64,000 nucleotides of DNA from Desulfomicrobium baculatum DSM 4028 (GCF_000023225.1 NC_013173.1:1552501-1616500), one strand, 5' to 3'. Positions 23,906 to 34,638 are shown, counted from the stretch's first letter. Made by a program: numbers and translations. The notes: a model not told the origin generated them from the sequence alone.

Positions 23906-24890
23906 GGTCGCGCCTCCACAGGGCCAGGCGCACCCGGATCATGTCGGTCAGGCCCGTGATCAGGCCCTGCGGCAGGAACATCAGCACCAGCACGAGAATG
24001 CCGCCGTGCACGAAGTCCTTGTAGGTATCGAAGACCTCCATCCATTCCGGGAGCAGAGTCAAAAAGGCCGCGCCGAAGACCGAGCCCCAGATGGAGCCCA
24101 TCCCGCCGACCACGACCATGATGACGAGGTCCGTCGAGGTGAAGATGCCGAAGGTGTCGGGGCTCACGTAGGAATAGCAGTGGGCGAAAAGGCTTCCGGC
24201 CAGTGAGGCGAGCACGGCCGAGAGCACGAAGACCTTGACCTTGGCAGCGCGGGTGTCGACGCCCAGGCTCGCGGCCGCGGTCTCGTCCCCGGCCAGGGCG
24301 GCCAGGCCCCGGCCGACCCCGCTGCGCACCAGATTGAGACACAGCAGCAGACACGCCATGGTGAAGCCCCAGAGCAGATAATGCAGGCTGACCGGGTCAT
24401 CGAAGACCACATCGGCAACGGACAGGCTGGGGATGCCTGCGAATCCGCTGGGGCCGCCCGTGACCTCGTCCCATTGCAAAAGGACGGTGTGCACGACGTA
24501 GTTCAGGCCAAGCGTGGCCATGGCCAGATAGTGCCCCGACAGGCGCAGCACCGGGATGCCCACGGCCAGCGAGACCAGGCCCACCAGCGCCGCGATCAGA
24601 AACATGGCCGGCCAGGGGGGCAATCCGAAAGTGACGGTGGCGATGGCCGAACCGTAGGCGCCAAGGCCGAAAAAAGCGGCATGGCCAAGCGAAATCTGTC
24701 CGGCATAGCCAATGAAGAGGTTCAGGCCCAGAACCACGATGGCGTTGATGGCGATGAGATTGGTCAGGCCCAGGGTGTAGGGGTTGTCCTCGATATAGGG
24801 AAAGAGGATCAGCGCCATGGCCATGAGGGATACGAAGAGTCCTGTCCGGTGCAGGGAGAGAAAGTAGAGAATGTTTTGTCTGCCGGTCAT
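23892..24890 (-). CDS. livM: Liv-type ABC transporter permease LivM
   Basis: This 332-residue permease has about nine membrane helices. Family markers are LNLFIGYAGQISLGHAAFFG, LRLSGHYLAMATLGLNYVV and the ATPase-coupling region DETAAASLGVDTRAAKVKVF. ATG 24890 is chosen because AAGGA is about 7 nt upstream; the frame is open further up, but those residues look like no LivM. It heads the livM-livG-livF part of the transporter operon; livH is 355 nt away on the same strand. Confidence 0.92.
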   Translation of the reverse strand: MTGRQNILYFLSLHRTGLFVSLMAMALILFPYIEDNPYTLGLTNLIAINAIVVLGLNLFIGYAGQISLGHAAFFGLGAYGSAIATVTFGLPPWPAMFLIAALVGLVSLAVGIPVLRLSGHYLAMATLGLNYVVHTVLLQWDEVTGGPSGFAGIPSLSVADVVFDDPVSLHYLLWGFTMACLLLCLNLVRSGVGRGLAALAGDETAAASLGVDTRAAKVKVFVLSAVLASLAGSLFAHCYSYVSPDTFGIFTSTDLVIMVVVGGMGSIWGSVFGAAFLTLLPEWMEVFDTYKDFVHGGILVLVLMFLPQGLITGLTDMIRVRLALWRRDHAAA

Positions 24891-24995
24891 GAGAGTCCTT
24901 GAAGAATGGTGTCGTCTGGGCCGGGAAAGTATAATCGATTTGGCCGGGGGTAAAGCATATAAATTAGTGTTTTGCCATGAAGATGTCGAGCGTAG

Positions 24996-25017
24996 GGGCA
25001 GGCCCAAGTGCCTGCCC
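24996..25017. repeat. 8-bp hairpin in the livH-livM spacer
   Basis: GGGCAGGC and GCCTGCCC surround a 6-nt loop. There is no T-run. It may be part of the same intergenic repeat as the longer inverted repeat beside it. Confidence 0.5.
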
Positions 25018-25059
25018 TCTTCGTCTTGGCGGGATGGGTGAGCATGCCGAATTATGAAT

Positions 25060-25178
25060 CTCCCCCTGCCAAGGGGGAGTACCCGCAGGGGGAGGGGGTA
25101 TTCCCCTTGAATGAAGCAATCAGACTGTAAGAGTCAACCACCCCGCCCTTCGGGCACCCCTCCTTGGCAGGAGGGGAG
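25060..25178. repeat. Imperfect inverted repeat between livH and livM
   Basis: An arm of about 41 nt at 25060-25100 (CTCCCCCTGCCAAGGGGGAG at its outer end) is roughly 75-80 percent complementary to the arm at 25137-25178, around a 36-nt centre. Each arm also contains its own small stem. The whole could fold into one long hairpin. It has no coding capacity, and size and symmetry resemble a MITE or REP-type element. It breaks what is otherwise a contiguous Liv operon and may lower or separate expression of livH and livMGF. Confidence 0.65.
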
Positions 25179-25245
25179 TTGAAGCGGCTGCTGACAAATC
25201 GTGATGCTTTACGCGTTCGCGATCTTTATAGTCAAAGGAAAGTCG

Positions 25246-26106
25246 TCACTTGCCCAGCAATCCCTTGGGGCGAACAAAGAGGACCAGCAGCAGAACCACG
25301 AAGGCTACCACGTCCTTGTAGGCGCTGGACAGGTATCCGGCGGACAGGGATTCGAGAAGGCCAAGTCCCAGGCCGCCGAGGATGGCTCCGGGGAAGGAGC
25401 CGAAGCCACCGAGGATGGCGGCGGCGAAGCCCTTGAGGCCCAGCAGCACTCCCACATCGTAGTTGAGCGTGGTGATGGGCGTGACCAGCACTCCGGCCAG
25501 GCCGCCCAGGGCTCCAGCGATGGCGTAGCTGGTCAGGCGGATGCGGCCCGAGGCAATGCCGACCACGGCCGCAGCCGTGGGATTGGAAGCCACGGCGCGC
25601 ATGCACAGGCCAAGCGAGGTCCGGTGAAAGAACCAGGTCAGGACTGCGATGGCGACCACGGTCAGACCCAGAATCCACAGAGCCTGCGGCAGCACGCTCG
25701 CTCCCAGGATCTGCACGGGCACGTCCGGAGTCAGCGGGGGCAGCGCCATGCGGTTCTTGCCCCACACGATCTTGATGATCCCGCGCAGAATGATGGACAG
25801 TCCAACGGTCAAAAAAATGAGCACTAGATGATTGTCCGATCTCGCGGGCCTGAGGCCGATACGCTCAACCACCATGGCCACCAGCGCCACAAGGCAGACG
25901 GACAGGCCAAGCGCCGGGACCGTGGGCAGGCCGAGGGCGAACAGCGCCGAGAACATGAACATGCCGCCCAGGGTGACGAAATCGACCTGGATGAAGTTGA
26001 CGATGCCCATAGTGTTGCTGACCACGCAAAAGCCCAGCGCGATGAGCGCATAGATGGCTCCGCCGGTCAGTCCGCTGAAAATATACTGAAGGAGATCTGT
26101 GTACAA
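25246..26106 (-). CDS. livH: Liv-type ABC transporter permease LivH
   Basis: The permease has about eight membrane helices. It begins LQYIFSGLTGGAIYALIALG and has the family markers GIVNFIQVDFVTLGGM, LRAVASNPTAAAVVGI-like coupling sequence, and LGLKGFAAAILGGFGSFPGA. I chose TTG 26106 as start because GGA lies about 8 nt upstream and the residues after it match LivH. In-frame ATGs up to 26223 would add an N terminus unlike the family. Predicted length from TTG is 286 residues. It is the first gene of the Liv cluster. Confidence 0.85.
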   Translation of the reverse strand: MYTDLLQYIFSGLTGGAIYALIALGFCVVSNTMGIVNFIQVDFVTLGGMFMFSALFALGLPTVPALGLSVCLVALVAMVVERIGLRPARSDNHLVLIFLTVGLSIILRGIIKIVWGKNRMALPPLTPDVPVQILGASVLPQALWILGLTVVAIAVLTWFFHRTSLGLCMRAVASNPTAAAVVGIASGRIRLTSYAIAGALGGLAGVLVTPITTLNYDVGVLLGLKGFAAAILGGFGSFPGAILGGLGLGLLESLSAGYLSSAYKDVVAFVVLLLVLFVRPKGLLGK

Positions 26107-26791
26107 ATTTGTTTCCAACTGCTTGAAATGTGAAGATGGTTTCGTGTAATGGAGATGGCAAGGAATTTCAAGGATTGGTGCCGGCTTACTCCTGTGCATT
26201 CTGGCCGGACCCTGTCGATACAAATCGCATGATTACTCATGGTCCGGTAAAATGTGAAATGCGGCAACCGACCGGAAACTCACGCGTAACAAAGACAGCA
26301 ACTCAATCATTTTTTGTCCTACGCATATTGTATGACAAACTTCGTAATGAATACCTGCATTGCTTGGCGGCCCGAGTTGCTTAATATTCAAGAGCAAATT
26401 TCAGCCGTTCACACAAAATCACCTTGGCACGAATCCTCTTTGACAAATGTTTTGACTTCCGGAGCATCTTAAGAAAAAAATGTCTTACAAAAAATGCTTG
26501 CTCGCCAGAAGACGCCTACTTTACGGTGGCCGCAAGCATAGATCAAAAACAAAGGCGGGCTCCGCGCCTGTCTGACACGATTATTCGAGACCGGATTCAA
26601 GCCAGGATTCAAGCCCAGTTTCAAGATCGGCACGAACAAACGAAAGGTAGTGGAGTCTTCGCAAACTGTGGTCGAACGTACGAATTTTTAACACGAGGCG
26701 TGTTTGAAGTCATTCCCCTGCGTTATCCTGATAAACGTCCTGCACACGGAGACCATGGTGGTAATGATGTCGCTACATTGCGGAGCCGGAC
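26107..26791. other. Intergenic region between divergent livH and hybrid kinase
   Basis: This 685-nt region is less GC-rich than its surroundings. A 129-codon open frame at 26424-26813 has no recognisable domain and runs into the kinase start, so I do not call it. GATTCAAGCC-type sequence occurs twice near 26600 as a short tandem repeat. The promoters for the two flanking operons should lie here, but I found no convincing consensus pair. Confidence 0.5.
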
Positions 26792-29128
26792 ATGGCTCCT
26801 GATCATTCCATAAGCCCCCCCTCGCGACTGTCCGGATTTCAGGATGTGGACGATCTGCTGCTGAGCGCTCCCATCGGCGTGTTCTCATCCACTCCCGAAG
26901 GGCGGTATCTGTACGTAAACCCAGCCTGGGTCAGAATTTTCGGCTACGATTCGCCAGAGGACGTCCTTGTCTCCATTACCGACATCGGCACGCAGGTTTA
27001 TGTCGATCCGGCCCAAAGGGAGGAATTCAAGCGTGTGCTTGAAGCCCACGGCGAAGTCGTCAACTTTGAAAGCAAATTTAAGCGGCGGGATGGATCCATT
27101 GTCTGGGTGTCCAGAAACGCCAGGGCAGTACGCGACGCGCAGGGCAGAATCTCCCATTACCAAGGCTTCACCACGGACATTACCGAGCGCAAGCAATCCG
27201 AAGCAGCCTTGCAAAAACAAAAGGCAATGCTCGAGCATTTGTTCGACAGCTCGCCGGAGGCCATTGCCATTGTTGATAACCAGGGTTTCGTTTTGCAGAT
27301 CAACAAGTCTTTCACCTATCTTTTCGGATACGAATGGGAAGATGCGCACGGCAAGCAGATAAACGATCTCGTTTCCCAGGGCATGTACCGTGACGAAGCG
27401 GGACACTATTCGGATCTCGTTTTTAAAAATGGAACGATCGTCGAGACGGAAACAGTGCGTTGCACAAAAGACGGCACGCCTCTCGATGTTGTGCTCATCG
27501 GGTACCCCATCCTCATCGACGGACGCATCATCGGCGCCTACGCCATTTATCGCGACATAACAGATCGCAAGCTCGCCGAGAAATCGCTCCAGGAAAGCGA
27601 AGAGCGCTTCAAGGCCCTGCACAATGCCTCTTTCGGCGGCATAACAATCCACGACAAGGGGATCATTCTCGATTGCAATCAGGGGTTGTCCGGCATCACC
27701 GGCTACTCCGTGAATGAATTGATCGGCATGGACGGCCTGCTGCTCATCGCTGAAAAGTCGCGGAAAATGGTCATGAAGAACATTCTGGCCGGGTACGAAA
27801 AGCCCTACGAAGCGGTCGGCCTGCGCAAGAACGGTCAGGAATACCCGCTGCGCCTGGAAGCCCGAAACATACCGTACAAGGGCCGCATGGTCCGATCCGT
27901 CGAATTCCGGGACGACACAGAGCGAAAACTGGTCGAAGCAGAGCTGATCAAGGCCAGGGACGCGGCCCAGGCGGCCAACCAGGCCAAGTCTGAATTTTTG
28001 GCCAACATGAGCCACGAAATCCGCACCCCTTTGAACGGCGTCATGGGTCTCATGCAACTGCTGCAAACCACGCTCCTGGACGACGAGCAGCGCGAAATCG
28101 TTTCCATGGCCATCAGGTCTTCAGACCGTCTGGCCCGTCTGCTGACAGATCTTCTCGACATCTCGAAGATCGAGGCGGGCAAGATGGATGTCGTCGAAGA
28201 GGATTTCAGCCTGCGTGAGCTGTGCGATTCCGTAACCGAACTTTTCGCCGTCAACGCCGACAAAAAAAATGTCTCCCTGGAGTATGTCATCGACCCCGAC
28301 CTGCCGCCGATTCTTATCGGCGGTGTCGCCAGGTTGCGGCAGATTCTTTTCAACCTGGTCGGCAACTCCCTTAAATTCACCGATCAAGGCAGGGTGCGGC
28401 TGGAGATGGCTCCCATCGCTCCTGCCAAAAACGGCGAACTGCGGCTTCTTTTTTCCGTTTACGACACGGGAATCGGCATCCCCGAGGATAAACTGAGGGA
28501 TCTGTTCAAGCCTTTCGCGCAGGTGGAAGGATCCTACACGCGCAAATACCAAGGTGCGGGCCTCGGACTGGCCATAGTGCGGCGTCTGGTGGAGCTTATG
28601 CGAGGGCACATTTATATGGAAAGCGTTCTGGGCAAAGGGACCGCGGTGCATGTGGTCCTCCCGTTCAAGTCACTGCAGGAGCTGCCCCCGGCAAGGATGA
28701 GGGAAAAGGCAGATATAACCGGTCGTAAAACCATGCACGTTCTGATGGTCGAAGATGATCCGTCCAACCAGGTCGCCACCCGCAAATTGCTGGAAAAATC
28801 CGGCCATGCGGTAACCCTGGCCGAAAATGGCCAGGAGGCTCTTGATCTCTTGCGCACAGGAGATTTCGACATCGTGCTCATGGATATTCAGATGCCGGTC
28901 ATGGGAGGCCAGGAGGCCACCAAGGAAATCCGCAACTCTCCCGGCCTAGCCGCCTGCAAGAGCATCCCTGTCATCGCACTGACCGCGTACGCCATGACCG
29001 GGGACCGGGAAAAATTTCTCGCCTCGGGAATGGACGACTATCTGGTCAAGCCGGTCAGCCTGGAGAACCTGCAGCGAATGATCGAAAAACATGCTCCCCG
29101 TGCCGGGAGTCGAAACATGCATCCCTGA
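26792..29128 (+). CDS. Cytoplasmic hybrid histidine kinase, three PAS domains plus receiver
   Basis: This 778-residue protein has no membrane helix. Three PAS domains occupy about 20-140, 145-270 and 275-390, each ending in a DITERK-like motif. The HisKA domain has [18 protein letters not shown] with His408. The HATPase follows ([21 protein letters not shown]). A receiver at about 650-770 has Asp698 in [16 protein letters not shown] lies 6 nt before the ATG. It leads a + strand row of signalling genes, 53 nt before the CheB-CheR fusion. The ligand is unknown. The PAS3 module closely resembles the third PAS of the kinase at 32617, pointing to domain exchange. Confidence 0.88.
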   Translation: MAPDHSISPPSRLSGFQDVDDLLLSAPIGVFSSTPEGRYLYVNPAWVRIFGYDSPEDVLVSITDIGTQVYVDPAQREEFKRVLEAHGEVVNFESKFKRRDGSIVWVSRNARAVRDAQGRISHYQGFTTDITERKQSEAALQKQKAMLEHLFDSSPEAIAIVDNQGFVLQINKSFTYLFGYEWEDAHGKQINDLVSQGMYRDEAGHYSDLVFKNGTIVETETVRCTKDGTPLDVVLIGYPILIDGRIIGAYAIYRDITDRKLAEKSLQESEERFKALHNASFGGITIHDKGIILDCNQGLSGITGYSVNELIGMDGLLLIAEKSRKMVMKNILAGYEKPYEAVGLRKNGQEYPLRLEARNIPYKGRMVRSVEFRDDTERKLVEAELIKARDAAQAANQAKSEFLANMSHEIRTPLNGVMGLMQLLQTTLLDDEQREIVSMAIRSSDRLARLLTDLLDISKIEAGKMDVVEEDFSLRELCDSVTELFAVNADKKNVSLEYVIDPDLPPILIGGVARLRQILFNLVGNSLKFTDQGRVRLEMAPIAPAKNGELRLLFSVYDTGIGIPEDKLRDLFKPFAQVEGSYTRKYQGAGLGLAIVRRLVELMRGHIYMESVLGKGTAVHVVLPFKSLQELPPARMREKADITGRKTMHVLMVEDDPSNQVATRKLLEKSGHAVTLAENGQEALDLLRTGDFDIVLMDIQMPVMGGQEATKEIRNSPGLAACKSIPVIALTAYAMTGDREKFLASGMDDYLVKPVSLENLQRMIEKHAPRAGSRNMHP

Positions 29129-29181
29129 CGCTTCGGACTGTTTGACGCGAACCATTGAAACCCCGGCACGAGGTCTCTTTA

Positions 29182-32100
29182 ATGACAAAAAAGTATTCCC
29201 CCAAACAAAAGAAGCCGGCATCCGCCGCATCCAACACGCAGACGTCGATCAAACCGTCCCTGTATGTGGCGGTGGGAGCTTCGGCCGGAGGCCTGGAAGC
29301 CATTGAAGCTTTTTTCTCGGGCATGGCCCCGGACAGCGGCATGGCCTTCATCGTCATCCAGCACCTGTCTCCGGACTACAAGAGCCTTATGGTCGAGATC
29401 CTTTCCAAGAAGACCAAGATGAAAGTGCTCCGGGCCGAGGAGGGCATGCCGGTCCTGCCGGACAACGTCTATCTGATTCCGCCCAAGAAGAACCTGAGCA
29501 TATTTCACGGCAAGCTGCTCTTGAACGACCAGGAACACGTCAAAGGCACCATCAACCTCCCCATCGATATTTTTTTGCGTTCCCTGGCCGAAGACCAGGG
29601 CGACAAGGCCGTTGCCGTCATCCTTTCTGGATCGGGCAGCGACGGCATGCGCGGCGTGCGGGCCATCAAGGAGTTCGGCGGCATGGTCATGGTCCAGAGC
29701 GAAAGCACGGCCAAATTCGACAGCATGCCCCGGGCCTCCCTTTCCACGGGACTGGTGGACTTCATCCTGCCGCCGGAGGAAATGCCCGAACGATTGCTTT
29801 CCTACGCCAAGCACCCCTTCGTCATAAAAGCCGAGCGCTCCGAGACCGTCATCAGCGACGAGGACGCCCTGACCCGCATTTTCGCCATCCTGCGCGACAA
29901 GTTCAAGGCCGATTTCACCTACTACAAGCCCAGCACCGTGACCCGGCGCATCGAACGCCGCATGTCCATAAACCGCATCGATGAGATCCGGGATTATGTG
30001 GCCTACATGCAGAATTTTCCCGGCGAGGCGGGCACGTTGTTTCGCGAATTCCTGATCGGCGTGACCAGATTCTTCCGCGACCGGGAGGTGTTTGAACTTT
30101 TGAAGGAAAGCTGGCTACCGGAAATCCTGAACCGCTCCGCCGGAAAAGAGAGCCGGTTCTGGATCGCCGGTTGCTCCACGGGAGAGGAGGCCTACACCCT
30201 GGCCATCCTGGCCAAGGAATACATGCTTCAGTCCGGAATCAACCGTGACCTGAAAATTTTCGCCACGGACATCGACCGCGACGCCGTCCTTTTCGCGGCC
30301 AACGGGGTCTACCCCGACAGCATCGCCGCCGACGTCCCGCAGGAGCTGCTGAGCAAGTATTTCTACCGCAAGCAGGACAGCTATCAGATTTCCCGCAACA
30401 TCCGCGAGATGGTCGTCTTTGCCCAGCACAACCTCATAAAAGACCCTCCGTTCACCAATATCGATCTTATCTCCTGCCGCAACCTGCTTATCTACCTGCA
30501 GCCTGTCCTGCAGCGCAAAGTTTTGGAGTTTTTCAATTTTTCGCTCAATGCCCAGGGCGTTTTGCTGCTCGGCACCAGCGAAACCATCGGCGAGATGGGC
30601 GACTGTTTCGAGAGCCTCGATCACAAAAGCAAGATTTACCGCACCAAGGGGCGGTTCAAGCACAGCCTCGATTCTCATGAGCTGCCCCAGGTTCCGGGTT
30701 CGACCTACCGCGACCTGGGCAGCCGTTTCCCGGTGATGCGCCGGGATCCGCACGTCAATGACGAGCGCATTCTGGAGCGTTTCCTGGAAGCGCTAAGCGC
30801 GGACAATTTCCCCCTGGCCGTGGTCGTCAACGAGCAGATGGAGGTGCTGCACGTCTTCGGAGACACCACAGGGTATTTCAAGCTGCCCTCGGGCAAGCTC
30901 TCGCGGGACATCTCCAAGATGGCGGCCAAGGATCTGTCCATCCCTCTTTCCACCGGCATCCAGAAAGTTTTCCGCAAGCAGGAGGCGCTTCGCTTCTCCA
31001 ACATCAAGCTGCGCGACATGGATGCGCTCAAAGTGGTGGATTTGCGGATTCTGCCCCTGCCCCAGAAAAAAGGGCAGGAGCCGCTGGTGGCCGTATTTCT
31101 GGAAGAGGTCGCACGGCCCGACATTCTGGACAAGACACAGGCCATTCAGGCTTATGATCTGTCCCTGGAAGCCGAGCAGCGCATCACCGACCTGGAGCAG
31201 GAGCTGCAATTCACCCGCGAGAACCTGCAGGCAACGGTAGAGGAACTGGAGACCGCCAACGAGGAATTGCAGGCCACCAACGAAGAGCTCCTTGCCAGCA
31301 ATGAGGAGTTGCAATCCACCAACGAGGAACTGCAATCCACCAATGAAGAGCTGTATTCGGTCAATTCCGAGTACCAGTCCAAGATCGTGGAGCTGAGCGA
31401 GCTGCACAACGACGTGGACAACCTCTTGAACGTCAGCCAGATCGGGCAGCTCCTGCTCGACGAGAACATGGATATCAGGCGTTTTTCACCCAAAATCGCC
31501 GAGGTGTTCAATGTGCTTGGCGCGGATGTGGGGCGGAGCTTGTCGGACATCTCCCACCAGCTCGAAAATGCCGATCCGGTCCGGATCATCGAGAGCGTGC
31601 ACAGGCAAGGGAAATTGGCAGAGCACGAGGTCCGCGCCAAGGATGGCCGCTGGTATCTGATGCGAGTGGTGCCGTATTCCGTAGGGCCGAGGGTCTTTTC
31701 CGGCACCCTGGTTTCCTTTGTGGACATCACCCGCATGAAGCTCGGCGAGGAGGCTCTGCGTGCAAGCGAGGAAGAATACCGCGCCCTCTTTGAAACCCTC
31801 CCCTTAGGCGTGGTCTACCATGAGGCCGACGGCTCCATCATCTCCGCCAACCCAGCTGCGGGACGCATTCTGGGGCTTACCCTGGACCAGATACTGGGCA
31901 AGACATCCATGGACCCGCGCTGGAATATGATCCGCGAGGATGGCTCCACTGTGGCCGGAACGCACCACCCGGCCATGATCGCCTTGCGGACCGGACACAA
32001 GGAGGGACCGGTGGTGAGAGGGGTCTTTCATCCCGAGAAGAACGCGCACATCTGGCTCTCCATCACCGCCATGCCTCTGTTCAAACCCGGCGAGAGCACG

Positions 32101-32544
32101 CCTTCGCAGGTCTATGCGACATTTGAGGACATAACTGAAAAACGCCAGGCGGAGCAGGACTTTCAGACGCTTTTTCGGGAAATGTTCAACGGATTCTCGT
32201 TGCATGAGATCATCTGCGACGAAAAAGGCACGCCCGTGGATTACCGTTTTCTGGCCGTCAATCCCGCTTTCGAGAGGATGACTGGCCTGAAAGCCGAGCA
32301 GGTTTTGGGCAAGACCGTTCTTGAAATCATGCCGGATACGGAAAAATTCTGGATCGAGGCTTTCGGCGAGGTGGCCCTGACCGGTAAGTCCTCGAAATTC
32401 GAACAATATTCGTCGCAGGTCGGCAAACGTTTTCAAGTCACGGCTTTCAGGCCGGCGCGTAATCAGTTTGCCTGTATTTTTGCCGAGGTCATGGATGGTG
32501 AAGGGGTCGATAATGCGGTTCAACCCACCGCCCAGGCCTCTTGA
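29182..32544 (+). CDS. CheB-CheR-PAS fusion protein
   Basis: This 1120-residue protein joins a methylesterase and a methyltransferase. The CheB catalytic domain (about 25-200) has the triad Ser34 (GASAGG), His61 (QHLSPD) and Asp154 (GSGSDGMRG). No receiver precedes it. The CheR domain follows (about 228-490), with TRFFRDREVFELL, the SAM-binding AGCSTGEEAYTLA, ATDID and ISCRNLLIY. A PAS-like part and a coiled coil of repeated NEELQ(S/A)TNEEL heptads (about 669-740) come next, then three more PAS domains to the end. There is no kinase domain. Such fusions usually adapt sensory kinases or receptors. ATG 29182 with AGG 8 nt upstream is preferred to TTG 29155. Confidence 0.88.
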   Translation: MTKKYSPKQKKPASAASNTQTSIKPSLYVAVGASAGGLEAIEAFFSGMAPDSGMAFIVIQHLSPDYKSLMVEILSKKTKMKVLRAEEGMPVLPDNVYLIPPKKNLSIFHGKLLLNDQEHVKGTINLPIDIFLRSLAEDQGDKAVAVILSGSGSDGMRGVRAIKEFGGMVMVQSESTAKFDSMPRASLSTGLVDFILPPEEMPERLLSYAKHPFVIKAERSETVISDEDALTRIFAILRDKFKADFTYYKPSTVTRRIERRMSINRIDEIRDYVAYMQNFPGEAGTLFREFLIGVTRFFRDREVFELLKESWLPEILNRSAGKESRFWIAGCSTGEEAYTLAILAKEYMLQSGINRDLKIFATDIDRDAVLFAANGVYPDSIAADVPQELLSKYFYRKQDSYQISRNIREMVVFAQHNLIKDPPFTNIDLISCRNLLIYLQPVLQRKVLEFFNFSLNAQGVLLLGTSETIGEMGDCFESLDHKSKIYRTKGRFKHSLDSHELPQVPGSTYRDLGSRFPVMRRDPHVNDERILERFLEALSADNFPLAVVVNEQMEVLHVFGDTTGYFKLPSGKLSRDISKMAAKDLSIPLSTGIQKVFRKQEALRFSNIKLRDMDALKVVDLRILPLPQKKGQEPLVAVFLEEVARPDILDKTQAIQAYDLSLEAEQRITDLEQELQFTRENLQATVEELETANEELQATNEELLASNEELQSTNEELQSTNEELYSVNSEYQSKIVELSELHNDVDNLLNVSQIGQLLLDENMDIRRFSPKIAEVFNVLGADVGRSLSDISHQLENADPVRIIESVHRQGKLAEHEVRAKDGRWYLMRVVPYSVGPRVFSGTLVSFVDITRMKLGEEALRASEEEYRALFETLPLGVVYHEADGSIISANPAAGRILGLTLDQILGKTSMDPRWNMIREDGSTVAGTHHPAMIALRTGHKEGPVVRGVFHPEKNAHIWLSITAMPLFKPGESTPSQVYATFEDITEKRQAEQDFQTLFREMFNGFSLHEIICDEKGTPVDYRFLAVNPAFERMTGLKAEQVLGKTVLEIMPDTEKFWIEAFGEVALTGKSSKFEQYSSQVGKRFQVTAFRPARNQFACIFAEVMDGEGVDNAVQPTAQAS

Positions 32545-32616
32545 CCAGTGTCTATATGATGACCATTTTATCAAGTATCTTAGGGTGATCACTGACAACC
32601 AAAACATGGGAGAGCC

Positions 32617-34638
32617 ATGACAGCGACCTTTGAAGTCAAGAAGAAGATATTGCGAGAGCAAGCCGAGGCACGCCTGGCGCAATCCGTCAGCACGGTCGAG
32701 AATCTTTCCCTGGAAGAGATCAAGACCCTGTTTCACGATTATCAGGTGTACCAGATCGAGCTTGAGCTTCAAAACGAGGAACTGCGCGACACCCAGAAAC
32801 AGTTTGAAATCGCGCGGGACCGTTTCGCGCGTCTCTACAATGACGCCCCGGTCGGGTATCTGACCATCGACCAGAGCGGAATCATAGCCCAGACCAATCA
32901 GACATTTGCCGAAATGGTCGAAAAGGACCCCTACCTGCTTTGCGGCAAGGCCTTGGTCGATTTCATTGCCGCGCCGGACCGCTCGGCTTTTCTGGGCCGT
33001 TTCAAGGCGTTTTTCAAAAACCCCGATGGCAAGGAATTGAGCTTCGCCCTGGCCGGCTGCCAGCGCACGGTGCGCTGTGTCGGCAGAATCGAGAATCACA
33101 GGCAGGAATCGGAACAGGAGCGTAGACTGCTCCTGATCCTGAGCGACATCACGGAGCAAGCCCGGATGGAAGAGGCCCTGCAGGAGCGGGAACGCTTCCT
33201 GACTTCCATTCTGGAAACCACCCAGGACGGATTCTGGGTCATCGGTGCGGACGGGCGCCTGACCGATATCAACGATGCCTATTGCCGCATGACTGGCTAC
33301 ACGAAAGGCGAACTTGAAGGGATGCGCATCGGCGAGCTGGACGCTCTGGAAGACAGCGCCGTGACTGAAGCGCGTCTTGTGCGCATCGTCGAAAACGGCT
33401 CCGAATTATTTGAAACGAAGCATCGTCGAAAAGACGGCAGCATTTTCGATGTGGAAGTCTCCGCATCTTACCTGGAGCTGTACGGAGGCATGTTTATCTG
33501 TTTCTGCCGCGACATTTCGAATCGCAAATCAGCGGAGCTGGCTTGCCGAGAAAACGAAATGCGCTATCGACTGCTTTCAGATGTGACTATGGAGGGGATT
33601 GTCATCCACAAAAAAGGCGTCATCGTGGATTTGAATGCCGCCCTGGCCAGACTTCTTGGTTATGAACAGCAGGAAATACTCGATAAAAACATTCTCGATT
33701 TCTTGGTTCATGAGCAGGATAGGGATATTGTCCGCAAGAATATAGTCAAGGAATATGCACGGCCGTATGTCGTCAGATTTGTGAGAAAAAATGGTGAAGC
33801 CGTTTTTGTCGAGCTTGAAGCGCGAAATTTTGAAATCAACGGCGAAATCATGCGCGTGGCTGCGGTGCGTGACATCAGCGAGCGCATAAAATCCGAAGAG
33901 GAGATTAGGCGGGTCAATACGGAACTGCGAAATGCGATTGCGGAAAAGGACAAGTTCTTTTCCATCATTGCCCATGATCTCAAATCCCCCATATCGGGTT
34001 TCCTTTCCCTGACCAAAATTCTGGTCGAGGATTTCGAGGAATTGACTGTAAAAGAAGTCAACAGGTCTTTGGACGCCTTGTACGCAAGCTCTGTTCGCGT
34101 TTACGCGCTGCTGGAAAATCTTTTGGAGTGGGCCAGAGTCCAGCAAGGGCTGCTGACCTGTTCGCCAAGTCATTTTCTGTTGAAAGGAGTCGTCAGAGCG
34201 AGCCTTGATTTCACGCATTCCGTGGCCGACCAGAAGGGGATCGTCCTGCGTGACGAGACTCCGGACGATCTGGTTGTATGCATCGACCCGCCAATGATAG
34301 GTACTGTGCTACGGAACATCATTTCCAATGCCCTGAAGTTCTCGAATCGGGGCGAACAGGTTCGTATTACGGCTCGTCGCGATGGGGACATGGTCACGGT
34401 CGAGGTACGGGACGAGGGTGTGGGCATGGACCAACACACCCTGTCCATGCTCTTTGCCCTCGACAACAAGATCACCCGGCCCGGCACCGAGGGAGAAGCG
34501 AGTACGGGCCTCGGGCTCATCCTGTGCAAGGAATTCGTCGAAAAGCACGGAGGCACGATCTGGGCGGAAAGCAGCCTCGGGCAGGGCACGACATTCTATT
34601 TCACGCTTCCCCTCGCAGACAAGGAATGCGACATTTAA
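32617..34638 (+). CDS. PAS-domain sensor histidine kinase
   Basis: This 673-residue soluble kinase starts after a GGAGAG ribosome-binding site. Residues 1-70 are helical, with IKTLFHDYQVYQIELELQNE. Three PAS domains follow (about 70-190, 195-310, 315-430). The HisKA H-box reads FFSIIAHDLKSPISGF with His453, a Bacillus KinA/WalK-like DHp type unlike that of the hybrid kinases nearby. The HATPase has DEGVGMDQ and STGLGLILCKEF. There is no receiver. Its N-terminal helical-PAS arrangement recurs in the partial gene at 63717. It is likely co-transcribed with the CheB-CheR fusion (72 nt upstream) and the kinase downstream. Confidence 0.87.
   Translation: MTATFEVKKKILREQAEARLAQSVSTVENLSLEEIKTLFHDYQVYQIELELQNEELRDTQKQFEIARDRFARLYNDAPVGYLTIDQSGIIAQTNQTFAEMVEKDPYLLCGKALVDFIAAPDRSAFLGRFKAFFKNPDGKELSFALAGCQRTVRCVGRIENHRQESEQERRLLLILSDITEQARMEEALQERERFLTSILETTQDGFWVIGADGRLTDINDAYCRMTGYTKGELEGMRIGELDALEDSAVTEARLVRIVENGSELFETKHRRKDGSIFDVEVSASYLELYGGMFICFCRDISNRKSAELACRENEMRYRLLSDVTMEGIVIHKKGVIVDLNAALARLLGYEQQEILDKNILDFLVHEQDRDIVRKNIVKEYARPYVVRFVRKNGEAVFVELEARNFEINGEIMRVAAVRDISERIKSEEEIRRVNTELRNAIAEKDKFFSIIAHDLKSPISGFLSLTKILVEDFEELTVKEVNRSLDALYASSVRVYALLENLLEWARVQQGLLTCSPSHFLLKGVVRASLDFTHSVADQKGIVLRDETPDDLVVCIDPPMIGTVLRNIISNALKFSNRGEQVRITARRDGDMVTVEVRDEGVGMDQHTLSMLFALDNKITRPGTEGEASTGLGLILCKEFVEKHGGTIWAESSLGQGTTFYFTLPLADKECDI

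Noticed and set aside
24996-25017. The livH-livM hairpin as an intrinsic terminator
   Set aside because: No T-run follows on either strand; I list it as a repeat instead.
26424-26445. Sigma54-like TTGGCACG in the livH-kinase spacer
   Set aside because: The -12 GC element is missing at the right spacing.
26424-26813. 129-codon frame before the kinase at 26792
   Set aside because: It overlaps the kinase start, has no domain and unusual composition; I treat the region as non-coding.
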